Positions 1 through 7,200 of a stretch of 7,515 bases of DNA are shown piece by piece. Each line of letters starts with the position of its first letter. Position 1 is the stretch's first letter. This DNA comes from an uncultured Pseudomonadota bacterium (GTDB lineage: Bacteria; Pseudomonadota; Gammaproteobacteria; Burkholderiales; Burkholderiaceae_C): contig ONTY01000205.1 of assembly GCA_900320815.1 (NCBI GenBank), forward strand, positions 1 through 7,515. The letters run 5' to 3'. The notes below the pieces were generated by a model. That model was not told where the DNA came from. It saw nothing but the letters and a program-made list of their open reading frames with translations, and made no database searches. The position numbers and the translations under genes were made by a program.

Positions 1-1
1 G

Positions 2-1141
2 TTGCTGGAGGTGCAGGGCGCGGGCGGCTGGCTGCTGCCACTGGGGCTGTCGTATTACACCTTCCAGAGTATTACCTATCTGGTGGCTCTCTATAAGGGC
101 AACATCCGCCCGTGGGCGTGGCACGAGGTGCCGTTGTACCTTGCCTTTTTCCCCACCATCAGCTCTGGTCCCATTTGGCGCGCTGATGCCATGAAAAGCG
201 TCGCGGGCGTGTGCCCGGGCGCAGCCGGACAGCTGCATATTGCAAACACAAATGAAAATGCGCCGGCACGCCGCCATATGTGGCACCCTGCGCTGGCGCT
301 GGTGCTCATCGCCTGGGGCGCAGCAAAAATCTGGTGGCTCGCTGGCTGGATGGAAGCAACGTTATTGGCGCCGGTGTTTGTTGAGCCAGCAGCGTTTGAC
401 GCTACCAGCGTATTGGTGGCTATTTATGGGGCGCTGGTGCAGCTGTATTTGAACTTTTCCGGGCACGCCGATATTGCCGTAGGACTGGCGATGCTGCTCG
501 GTTTTCGCATCCCTACCAATTTTGCTGCACCACTGCTGGCGTGCAATATGCGCGATTTCTGGACGCGCTGGCATATCAGCCTGTCCACCTGGATACGCGA
601 TTATGTCTATATCCCGCTGGGCGGCAATCGGGGAAGTTTTGCGCGCACGCAGTTCAATCTTTTGGCCGCATTTGCGCTTTCGGGTATTTGGCATGGCGCC
701 ACCTGGACGTTTTTGCTCTGGGGGCTGGCGCATGGGCTGGCGTTGGTGCTGCTGAATGTGGTGGCGCGCGTGACTGGCGGCTGGCGCCTGTCGGCGCTGG
801 GCTGGCCGGGGCGCATGTTGGCGCACGCTGCAACGCTGAGCTTTGCCGCGTTCACCTTCCTGGTGTTTCGCTGCCCCACGCTCGATGACATCGCCGCCGT
901 GTTGGCGGCACTGGCGCCCGGCAGCGACTGGGCACCGCCTCCGACCGCGCTATGGGGCGCAGCGGCACTGCTGGCTGGCGCTGCCTGCCTGCCACTGCTG
1001 CGGCGTGCGCCACAACGCGCCGCGCGCGTGCTGGCGCGGCTGCCCGCGCCGCTGTGGTGCCTGCCGCTGGCCGCGGTACTGTTTTTTTTGTTGATTGCTG
1101 CGCCTGCGGGCGTGCCGGGATTTATCTATGCAAAGTTTTGA
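2..1141 (+). CDS. patA: MBOAT-family O-acyltransferase, probable peptidoglycan O-acetyltransferase A (5' end missing)
   Basis: This is a polytopic inner-membrane acyltransferase of the MBOAT family (AlgI/DltB/PatA type). Such proteins move an acyl group from a cytoplasmic donor across the membrane to an extracytoplasmic partner. The open frame runs in from the left edge, so the start is outside the window; 379 codons are present and roughly 90 N-terminal residues are probably missing compared with usual lengths of about 460-480. Fragment residues 12-24 (LPLGLSYYTFQSI) match a conserved early MBOAT segment. The core FWTRWHISLSTWIRDY and YIPLGGNR signature spans about residues 187-210, with His191. 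The GIWHGA motif follows, with His231 as the likely invariant active-site histidine. Hydrophobic stretches lie near 96-116, 135-168, 217-250, 270-290, 310-332 and 347-372. Family membership is clear. PatA as opposed to an exopolysaccharide acetylase (AlgI, WssH-like) is inferred from the two downstream SGNH genes. The stop overlaps the next start by 14 bases. Confidence 0.9.
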   Translation: MLEVQGAGGWLLPLGLSYYTFQSITYLVALYKGNIRPWAWHEVPLYLAFFPTISSGPIWRADAMKSVAGVCPGAAGQLHIANTNENAPARRHMWHPALALVLIAWGAAKIWWLAGWMEATLLAPVFVEPAAFDATSVLVAIYGALVQLYLNFSGHADIAVGLAMLLGFRIPTNFAAPLLACNMRDFWTRWHISLSTWIRDYVYIPLGGNRGSFARTQFNLLAAFALSGIWHGATWTFLLWGLAHGLALVLLNVVARVTGGWRLSALGWPGRMLAHAATLSFAAFTFLVFRCPTLDDIAAVLAALAPGSDWAPPPTALWGAAALLAGAACLPLLRRAPQRAARVLARLPAPLWCLPLAAVLFFLLIAAPAGVPGFIYAKF

Positions 1142-2261
1142 ACAAGAAAAAAACGCACCACAGCGCACCAGCGCCAGCGTGTGCGCCACTGCCCTGCTGG
1201 CGGCGCTGCTGGGTGCCTGGATGGGACAGGAATCCATTGAAGAATACTGGCAGGAGCACTATGGTCGCCCTAGCCCGCTGGCTGCCCTGCATGAAGTGCC
1301 CGCTTGGCGTGCCGGCGGCACGCTCTACGCCGCAGCAGCGCAGCGCGCTGAGGCTGCGCTGGGACAAGCGGGCGGCGGCGTACTGCCTGCGCTGGCGTCA
1401 GTGTCCGCCGTCTCCATTGCCGAGGCCGAGGCAGAACCTGTCTTCCTTGACACACCGGACGCTCTCAGCGTCACCGCTGCGACTGCAAGCGCGTCACACG
1501 CCACCGACATTCAGCCCACACTCCTTTTGGCACAGGCGGACATGGAAAACACTGCTGCCGCTGCTGTGGGCACTGCCGCCACGGCACCTGCCAGCGGCGC
1601 TGTGGCACTGGCGCCAGGGGACATCGTCTTTTTCGCTGGCGACTCCATGATGGAAGGCATTGCCCCACACGTGGCGCTATGGCTGAAAAAGCACGGCATC
1701 GCCTCCATTAACCGCAGCCGCTTCAGCACCGGTTTGGCGTACCCCAACGCCAAAACACGCGACTGGCCGCAAGAGATTGAAACCACACTCGCCGCCAACC
1801 CGCGCATCCGCCTGCTTGCCATGTTCATCGGCGCCAATGACCAGCTGAACATCGCCAGTGACGAGCGGCGCGGGCACTGGCTGCGCTTTGGTTCGCCAGA
1901 GTGGGAGCAGGCGTACCGCAGCCGCATCGCCCGCATCATGGCCGCTGCGCAGCGCAGCGGCACTGCCGTCATCTGGCTGGGGCTGCCTCTCATGCGCCAG
2001 AGCAGCTACGACAGCAAGATGCAATACATCACCGCCATCACTGCAAGCGAAGTGCAAGCCAACGGCGGCACCTTCTTGCCCACCAGTCGCATGCTCGCGC
2101 CCGACGGCGCCTACACCGACAGCGTCGATATTGACGGGCATGTGACAGCCGTGCGCACCAAAGACGGCGTCCATTTCACCCGTGCTGGCCAGCACCTCAT
2201 CGCCCAAGCACTGCAAGCGCACATCAACATCAGCGCCAGCAAAAACGGCAGCACCCCATAA
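1128..2261 (+). CDS. patB: Membrane-anchored SGNH-fold protein, probable peptidoglycan O-acetyltransferase B
   Basis: This 377-residue SGNH/GDSL-fold protein resembles the DUF459/PatB group. In Neisseria, PatB transfers acetyl groups to the C6 hydroxyl of muramic acid in the periplasm. Residues about 16-33 form one hydrophobic segment (CATALLAALLGAWMG), suiting a signal anchor, followed by an Ala-rich spacer to about residue 160. Block I is GDSMMEG with nucleophile Ser173; block II is STGL with Gly202; block III is GAND (235-238) with Asn237; block V is DGVH with Asp346 and His349. The Ser-to-Asp and Ser-to-His distances (173 and 176) are close to those I recall for gonococcal PatB (169 and 172). 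The ATG at 1128 was chosen because it opens just before the anchor helix, has GGGA 7 bases upstream, and overlaps the patA stop, suggesting translational coupling. An upstream in-frame TTG at 1095 would add 11 residues and is less likely. A hydrolase or exopolysaccharide acetylase role cannot be excluded. Confidence 0.88.
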   Translation: MQSFEQEKNAPQRTSASVCATALLAALLGAWMGQESIEEYWQEHYGRPSPLAALHEVPAWRAGGTLYAAAAQRAEAALGQAGGGVLPALASVSAVSIAEAEAEPVFLDTPDALSVTAATASASHATDIQPTLLLAQADMENTAAAAVGTAATAPASGAVALAPGDIVFFAGDSMMEGIAPHVALWLKKHGIASINRSRFSTGLAYPNAKTRDWPQEIETTLAANPRIRLLAMFIGANDQLNIASDERRGHWLRFGSPEWEQAYRSRIARIMAAAQRSGTAVIWLGLPLMRQSSYDSKMQYITAITASEVQANGGTFLPTSRMLAPDGAYTDSVDIDGHVTAVRTKDGVHFTRAGQHLIAQALQAHINISASKNGSTP

Positions 2262-2266
2262 CCACC

Positions 2267-4102
2267 ATGAACACCGCACACACCGCCGCCGCACGTCCCC
2301 GCCGCCCTTCCCTGCTGGCCGCTGCTGCCCTTGCGGCGCTGCTGCTGGTCGCGTGCGAGCAGCCCGGGCAAAGCGCCGCTGTCCCCGCTGCTTCTACGGC
2401 GCAGCCTCCCGTCCCTGCGCCGCAGCAAGAAGAAGAGCAACTCCCCCCTTGGGACGAAGACCTGCCCGCCGAACCCGCGCAAGAAACCACCCAACTGTGG
2501 GACGGCGTGCCTCCGTTGCGCGCCACTGGCGCCCTGCACAATTTCGGCAGTTCCACCGCCGCCTGGCTGCGAAAAATGCGCCATCTCGCCCGTGGCAGCA
2601 ACACCGACATACCAAAGAGCGACGCGCCCGAAGTGCTGCGCATCCTTGTGCTGGGCGACTCACACACCGCCGGCGGCTACCTGACCGACGCGCTGCGCCA
2701 GCGCCTGCAGGCGCGCCTTGGCGCCGCTGGTCCCGGCTGGGCGCAACCCATACAAATCCGCGGCCAAAACACCACCACCATTGAAACCAACGGCTGGCTT
2801 GCCAGCAACAGCCGCGACAACGCCGGCGCACAGGAATACACCCTTGGCGGCGTCAACGCCACCAGCGACGGTGGCGAACTTGCCCTCGCCACCCATGCAC
2901 GCGGCGCTATGCGCTTGTCGCTGCTCGCGCGCAGTGACAACCCCGGCGTGCCCCCCATCATCAGCGACAGCGCCGGGCGCACTGTGAGCGCCGAAAAAAG
3001 CAGCGACGCCCCCGGCTGGCAGCTCCTCGTGGCCGAAGGCGTGCGCCCGCCGCTTTACATCCGCGACCCGCTGGCGCGCTGGACGCTCGCTGCCATTGGG
3101 CTGGAAAACGGCTGGCCAGGCGCCACTGTTAGCGCCTTTGGCATCAACGGCGCACAAATCCTGGAAACCGCCAAATGGCGCCGCGACTGGGCCGCTGACC
3201 TCGCGCACACGCACGCTGACCTCGTCATCCTGCAATACGGCACCAACGAGATCTACGGCGGCACCCCCAACTGGAACCGCCTTGGCTGGCACTGGCGCCG
3301 CACCCTTACCGCCATCAGCCAGGCACTCCCACAGGCTGGCCTGCTCATCGCCGCCGCGCCCGAATCACTCGCCAGCCAGGAAGGCGACTGCGGCACCCCG
3401 CCCGCCGCCCTGGCTCAAATGCAGGCCATGCAGCGGCGCCTGGCCGAACGCTACGGCACTCTTTACTGGTCGTGGCAAGACGCAATGGGTGGCGCTTGCA
3501 GCATGCGGCGCTGGATGGACGATGGCCTTGCGGGAAGCGACGGCGTGCACTTTAGCCGCGAAGGCTATGCCCGCATCGGGCGCCAGCTTGCCAATGAACT
3601 CCTCACCCTTGCACTGGGCAGCGGCAACGCCGCTGAACCTGTCGTCCCAGTCAGCAGCGGCGACGCACCAGAAAATGAGGCATCTGGCAACACCCCAGAC
3701 ACCATCGCACTCCCCCCTGCGCCCGGCAGCGGCGTCGCACCGCTCATCGCGCCTCCCGCCCCTGCCGAAGCTCCGCACACCATCATCTCGGCACGCGAAC
3801 TCACCGCCCCTGCCGAAGTGCCTGGCATCGCCGAAGCTCCGCGCACCATCACCTCGGCGCGCGAACTCACCGCCCCCACCCAGGCGCCAGAGCCAAAAGA
3901 AGAGTTCATCGACAGCCCCGGCGGCATCGAGCAAATCACCCCGCCGCAGTCCGCCAGCGAGCGTGCCCGCTCAAACACCGGGCTGCCGCCGCCTGAGGAA
4001 GGCGTTATTGAACAAATCCTTCCCCCACTCCCATGCACCCGCCTGCCATGCCTGGCGACAACGCTGGCAACGCCTGGCAAGAATAAATACCCTAGGTTCT
4101 GA
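2267..4102 (+). CDS. ape1: SGNH-family lipoprotein esterase with inserted domain and repeat tail, probable O-acetylpeptidoglycan esterase
   Basis: This 611-residue protein probably removes O-acetyl groups from peptidoglycan, as Ape1 does in Neisseria. The N-terminus is a lipoprotein signal: RPRR, a hydrophobic run, then the lipobox LVAC with Cys30. Glu at +2 suits outer-membrane sorting. A Pro/Gln/Glu-rich linker leads to the catalytic domain. Block I is LGDSHTAGG (Ser132), block II GINGA (Gly292/Gly295), block III YGTNE (325-328, Asn327) and block V DGVH (Asp425, His428). About 160 residues, apparently beta-rich, separate blocks I and II, as in Ape1, where a carbohydrate-binding-like module is inserted there. 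Ser-to-Asp and Ser-to-His distances (293 and 296) are near those I recall for gonococcal Ape1 (286 and 289). Residues about 455-611 are an extra Pro/Ala-rich tail with repeats, far beyond the family's usual roughly 400 residues. The ATG lies 5 bases after the patB stop with no visible Shine-Dalgarno, so reinitiation is likely. The last 25 or so codons may be affected by a frame question. Confidence 0.87.
   Translation: MNTAHTAAARPRRPSLLAAAALAALLLVACEQPGQSAAVPAASTAQPPVPAPQQEEEQLPPWDEDLPAEPAQETTQLWDGVPPLRATGALHNFGSSTAAWLRKMRHLARGSNTDIPKSDAPEVLRILVLGDSHTAGGYLTDALRQRLQARLGAAGPGWAQPIQIRGQNTTTIETNGWLASNSRDNAGAQEYTLGGVNATSDGGELALATHARGAMRLSLLARSDNPGVPPIISDSAGRTVSAEKSSDAPGWQLLVAEGVRPPLYIRDPLARWTLAAIGLENGWPGATVSAFGINGAQILETAKWRRDWAADLAHTHADLVILQYGTNEIYGGTPNWNRLGWHWRRTLTAISQALPQAGLLIAAAPESLASQEGDCGTPPAALAQMQAMQRRLAERYGTLYWSWQDAMGGACSMRRWMDDGLAGSDGVHFSREGYARIGRQLANELLTLALGSGNAAEPVVPVSSGDAPENEASGNTPDTIALPPAPGSGVAPLIAPPAPAEAPHTIISARELTAPAEVPGIAEAPRTITSARELTAPTQAPEPKEEFIDSPGGIEQITPPQSASERARSNTGLPPPEEGVIEQILPPLPCTRLPCLATTLATPGKNKYPRF
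3764..3876 (+). repeat. Two 47-bp direct repeats in the tail of the esterase gene
   Basis: Bases 3764-3810 and 3830-3876 are identical at 44 of 47 positions and start 66 bases apart, which is exactly 22 codons. The repeat is in frame and encodes AEAP(H/R)TI(I/T)SARELTAP at residues 500-515 and 522-537. Two of the three differences change an amino acid (His/Arg and Ile/Thr) and one is silent. The pattern suggests recent duplication of a 22-residue tail unit. Confidence 0.9.
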
Positions 4103-4201
4103 ACATCTACCGCCCGCAAATTTCGCTGGCAGAAAAGAGATACTCAAAAAATCTGGCTTTACACTCCTCCAGTCTTGAAGCAGTTGCCTTCAACGCAAAG
4201 A

Positions 4202-4230
4202 AAAAAGGCTTGCGCAACGGAAGCCTTTTT
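4202..4230. terminator. Bidirectional intrinsic terminator between the convergent O-acetylation operon and secA
   Basis: A GGCTT (4207-4211) and AAGCC (4221-4225) stem encloses a 9-base loop. It is flanked by an A run (4201-4206) and a T run (4226-4230), which can extend the stem to 10 pairs. Either strand therefore gives a hairpin followed by a U tract. It sits 99 bases after the esterase stop and 21 bases after the secA stop, so it can serve both units. The rest of the 4103-4251 gap shows no gene or other signal to me. Confidence 0.82.
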
Positions 4231-4251
4231 GCTGTCAGCACGCGCACCCAA

Positions 4252-6993
4252 TCACGCCAGCGCACCGTGGCAATGCTTGTATTTCTTGCCGCTGCCACAA
4301 GGGCACGGGTCATTGCGACCCACGCGCGGCACCTCGCCACTGGGCGCCGTTGCAGCAGCGGCTGCGCCTGCTGTGGCCGCCGCCATAGCAGCTTGCTGGG
4401 CAGCGCGGGCGGCAGCGGCTTGGGCGGCACGCTCTGCCGCTGCTTCTTCTGGCGTTTGAATATGCACATTCATCAGGGTGCGTGTGACGGCGTCGCGCAC
4501 AGCGTTGAGCAATTGCCCGAACATGGCAAACGCCTCCATTTTGTATTCCTGTTTGGGCTGCTTTTGCGCGTAGCTGCGCAGATAAATACCCTGGCGCAAA
4601 TAATCCAGCGCAGAAATATGTTCGCGCCAATAGGTGTCCAGCGACTGCAGCAGCACGGCACGCGTAAAGGGACGGAAATTGTCCGCGCCCGCTTGCGCCA
4701 CTTTGGCGGCGTATACCTCGTCAGCGGCTTTAATGACGCGCTCGAGCACTTCCTTGTCTGTGATGGCGCTGGCGCTTTCAATTTCCTCTTTCAGCGGCAG
4801 TTCGATATCCCACTCTTTTTTCAGCGCTGCTTCCAGCCCGGCAATGTCCCACTGCTCTTCCACGGATTCAGGCGGTACAAACTGCTGCACAAAATCTGTA
4901 AAGCTGCCGTGGCGCAGCGAGGTAATCTGCGCATCCAGGTCAGCGGCGTCAATAATGTCGTTGCGCTGCTGATAAATAGCCTTGCGCTGCTCGTTGGAGA
5001 CGTCATCAAACTCCAGCAGCTGCTTGCGAATGTCAAAATTGCGCCCTTCCACCTTGCGCTGCGCACTTTCAATAGAACGCGTGACCATGCCCGCTTCAAT
5101 GGCTTCGCCGCGTGGCATTTTCAGGCGGTCCATAATGGCACGCACCCGCTCGCCGGCAAAAATACGCATCAGTGGGTCATCAAGACTCAAATAAAAACGC
5201 GAAGAACCAGGGTCGCCCTGACGCCCGGAGCGCCCGCGAAGCTGGGTATCAATGCGGCGGCTTTCATGGCGCTCGGTGGCAATAATCCGCAAGCCTCCCA
5301 AGGCAACGACCTTGTCGTGCTCCTGCTGCCATTTCTCGCGCATTACGGCAATACGCGCTGCGCGCTCTTCTGCGCCCAGGCTGGCATCTTCTTCAACCGC
5401 TTCAATTTCTTTATCGATATTGCCACCAAGCACAATATCGGTGCCACGCCCAGCCATATTGGTGGCAATCGTAATGGCGCCAGGGCGCCCTGCTTGCGCA
5501 ACAATGACAGCCTCCTTGTCGTGCTGCTTGGCATTGAGCACCTGGTGCGCCAGCCCCTCTTTGGTCAGCAGGCCAGAGAGCAGTTCCGAGTTTTCAATGG
5601 ATGTCGTGCCCACCAGCACAGGCTGGCCGCGTCCATGGCACTCGCGGATGTCTTCAATGGCCGCCTCAAATTTTTCTTCCGTGGTTTTGTAGACGCGGTC
5701 CAGCTGGTCATCGCGCTTGTTGGGCCGGTTGGTGGGAATGACCACGGTTTCCAGCCCGTAGATTTCCTGAAACTCGTAGGCTTCGGTGTCGGCGGTGCCC
5801 GTCATGCCGGCGAGTTTTTTATACAGGCGGAAATAGTTCTGGAATGTGATGGAAGCCATCGTCTGGTTTTCTGCCTGAATGGGCACACCTTCTTTGGCTT
5901 CAACCGCCTGGTGTAACCCATCGCTCCAGCGCCTCCCGTGCATCAGGCGTCCGGTGAACTCGTCCACAATCACCACTTCCAGGCCATTTTCGCCCTGCTG
6001 CACCACATAATGCTGGTCGCGGTGATAAAGGTGGTGCGCGCGCAGCGCCGCATTCAGATGGTGCAGCAACATGATGTTGCTGGCGTCATACAAGCTGGAG
6101 CCTTCGGGTATCAGAGCCGCGTCTGCCAGCAGGCGCTCTACATTTTCGTGCCCCTGCTCGGTCAAATAGACCTGGTGCGTTTTTTCGTCCGCTGTAAAAT
6201 CGCCAGCTTTAATCACACCCTCGCCCGTGCGCGGATCTGCTTCGCCTTCCTGGCGCACAAGGTGCGGCACGATGGCATTGATGGCGGTATACAAATCGGT
6301 GCGGTCGTCGGCGTGGCCGCTGATAATGAGCGGCGTGCGCGCCTCGTCAATCAAAATAGAGTCCACTTCGTCGACGATGGCGTAGTTCAGCGGGCGCTGC
6401 ACACGATCGGCGGCGTCGTAGACCATATTGTCGCGCAAATAGTCAAAGCCAAACTCATTATTCGTGCCATAGGTAATATCGGCATTGTAGGCGGCTTGTT
6501 TGGCTTCGCGCCCCATATCAGGCAGATTGACGCCCACTTGCAGCCCCAAAAAGTTATACAGACGCTGCATCCAGGCGGCATCGCGCCCTGCCAGATAATC
6601 ATTGACTGTGACCACGTGCACGCCGCGCCCGGGCAGTGCATTCAAATATACCGCCAGCGTGGCGGTGAGCGTTTTGCCCTCGCCCGTAGACATTTCAGCA
6701 ATTTTGCCTTCGTGCAGCGCCATGCCACCGATCAGTTGCACGTCAAAATGGCGCATTTTCATGGTGCGCTTGGCCGCTTCACGCACTGTGGCAAAGGCTT
6801 CGGGCAAAAGCTGCTCGAGCGTCTCGCCGGCAGCGTGGCGCTGGCGCAGTTCGGCAGTTTTGGCGCGCAGCACCTCGTCGCTCAGTTGCTCAAACTGGGG
6901 TTCCAGTGCATTAATGCGTTTGACGGTTTTGCGGTATTTTTTGAGCAGCCGGTCGTTGCGGCTGCCGAAAATTTTTGTCAGCAGTGAAGCCAT
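4252..6993 (-). CDS. secA: Preprotein translocase ATPase SecA
   Basis: SecA is the cytoplasmic ATPase that drives unfolded preproteins through the SecYEG channel. The 913-residue product is full length. Visible motifs: Walker A MSTGEGKT (101-108, Lys107); Walker B DEVD (208-211) followed by [15 protein letters not shown]; the preprotein cross-linking region from about 226; [10 protein letters not shown] near 395; [13 protein letters not shown] (512-524); motif [16 protein letters not shown] (585-598); and the helical wing/scaffold segment [18 protein letters not shown]. An Ala-rich linker follows (849-883). The C-terminal zinc-binding tail has Cys897, Cys899, Cys908 and His909 and normally binds SecB and membrane lipid. 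The start at 6993 gives [20 protein letters not shown], the usual family N-terminus. An in-frame ATG at 7098 would add 35 residues unlike any SecA I know. No clear Shine-Dalgarno precedes the start. No frameshift or missing motif was seen. Confidence 0.98.
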   Translation of the reverse strand: MASLLTKIFGSRNDRLLKKYRKTVKRINALEPQFEQLSDEVLRAKTAELRQRHAAGETLEQLLPEAFATVREAAKRTMKMRHFDVQLIGGMALHEGKIAEMSTGEGKTLTATLAVYLNALPGRGVHVVTVNDYLAGRDAAWMQRLYNFLGLQVGVNLPDMGREAKQAAYNADITYGTNNEFGFDYLRDNMVYDAADRVQRPLNYAIVDEVDSILIDEARTPLIISGHADDRTDLYTAINAIVPHLVRQEGEADPRTGEGVIKAGDFTADEKTHQVYLTEQGHENVERLLADAALIPEGSSLYDASNIMLLHHLNAALRAHHLYHRDQHYVVQQGENGLEVVIVDEFTGRLMHGRRWSDGLHQAVEAKEGVPIQAENQTMASITFQNYFRLYKKLAGMTGTADTEAYEFQEIYGLETVVIPTNRPNKRDDQLDRVYKTTEEKFEAAIEDIRECHGRGQPVLVGTTSIENSELLSGLLTKEGLAHQVLNAKQHDKEAVIVAQAGRPGAITIATNMAGRGTDIVLGGNIDKEIEAVEEDASLGAEERAARIAVMREKWQQEHDKVVALGGLRIIATERHESRRIDTQLRGRSGRQGDPGSSRFYLSLDDPLMRIFAGERVRAIMDRLKMPRGEAIEAGMVTRSIESAQRKVEGRNFDIRKQLLEFDDVSNEQRKAIYQQRNDIIDAADLDAQITSLRHGSFTDFVQQFVPPESVEEQWDIAGLEAALKKEWDIELPLKEEIESASAITDKEVLERVIKAADEVYAAKVAQAGADNFRPFTRAVLLQSLDTYWREHISALDYLRQGIYLRSYAQKQPKQEYKMEAFAMFGQLLNAVRDAVTRTLMNVHIQTPEEAAAERAAQAAAARAAQQAAMAAATAGAAAAATAPSGEVPRVGRNDPCPCGSGKKYKHCHGALA

Positions 6994-7002
6994 GCTCAAT
7001 TG

Positions 7003-7029
7003 CAGCCAGCGCAGCGCGCGCAGCGGCTG
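7003..7029 (-). promoter_or_regulatory. GC-rich hairpin just upstream of the secA start codon
   Basis: On the minus strand CAGCC (7029-7025) can pair with GGCTG (7007-7003), and an inner GCGC (7021-7018) with GCGC (7012-7009). The small loop and bulge leave nine outer and inner pairs in total. Its base is 9 bases from the secA ATG, so it covers the region where a ribosome would bind. It could limit translation initiation, but GC-rich sequence forms such pairings easily, so function is only a suggestion. Confidence 0.4.
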
Positions 7030-7052
7030 GCGGATAAAAAAAGTGTTGGGGG

Positions 7053-7074
7053 AAAAAGGGGCGTGTTGCCCCTT
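7053..7074 (-). terminator. Terminator-like hairpin in the secA leader (possible attenuator)
   Basis: Read on the minus strand, AAGGGGC (7074-7068), loop AACAC (7067-7063) and GCCCCTT (7062-7056) form a 7-pair stem that runs into five T residues (7057-7053). This is the layout of a rho-independent terminator, directed toward secA and ending about 60 bases before its start codon. The plus strand lacks a proper T tract after the hairpin, so it is not a plus-strand terminator. It may be an attenuator in the secA leader, or may stop minus-strand transcripts arriving from the right. Confidence 0.6.
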
Positions 7075-7200
7075 GCACAGTGGAGGCGCGCGGCGCATTG
7101 TTCAATACCCACGCGCACTGCCTCTGCCGCAGTACAGCAGGACGGGCGGTGATTCTATCGGCCTGATAATGTGCCCCCTTTGCCCTGCCGCCCTGCCGCC

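Larger units (their letters stand above)
6994..7200. promoter_or_regulatory. Divergent intergenic region between secA and dciA
   Basis: These 207 bases separate two divergently transcribed genes and probably hold the promoters of both. I could not find a convincing paired -35/-10 on either strand. Weak -10-like boxes are GATAAT at 7165-7170 (plus) and TAGAAT at 7157-7152 (minus), neither with a good -35 at normal spacing. The half nearest secA contains the two hairpins listed separately. Neither gene start has an obvious Shine-Dalgarno sequence. Confidence 0.45.

Noticed and set aside
3096..4178. 360-codon plus-strand frame overlapping the esterase gene
   Set aside because: Its product is Pro/Ser/Thr/Arg-rich with no domain, while the overlapping frame carries complete SGNH catalytic blocks. 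It is a shadow frame, apart from the possible end-of-gene frame question noted in the findings.
4210..6987. Long plus-strand open frames (568 and 349 codons) lying antisense to secA
   Set aside because: They are wholly inside the complete secA gene, have no recognisable domain, and are the expected by-product of GC-rich codon bias on the opposite strand. One would also read through the terminator region.
6994..7098. 35-residue N-terminal extension of SecA from an ATG at 7098
   Set aside because: The extension does not resemble SecA, while [17 protein letters not shown] from 6993 is the normal family start. The extension also covers the terminator-like hairpin, which suits untranslated leader better.
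6911..7105. 64-codon minus-strand frame starting at a TTG as a SecM-like leader peptide for secA
   Set aside because: It overlaps the secA start in another frame, lacks a signal peptide and shows no SecM arrest motif (FXXXXWIXXXXGIRAGP type).
7176..7200. C-rich short repeat before the dciA start as a regulatory array
   Set aside because: Only two copies of an 8-base unit are present, which is expected by chance in GC-rich sequence.
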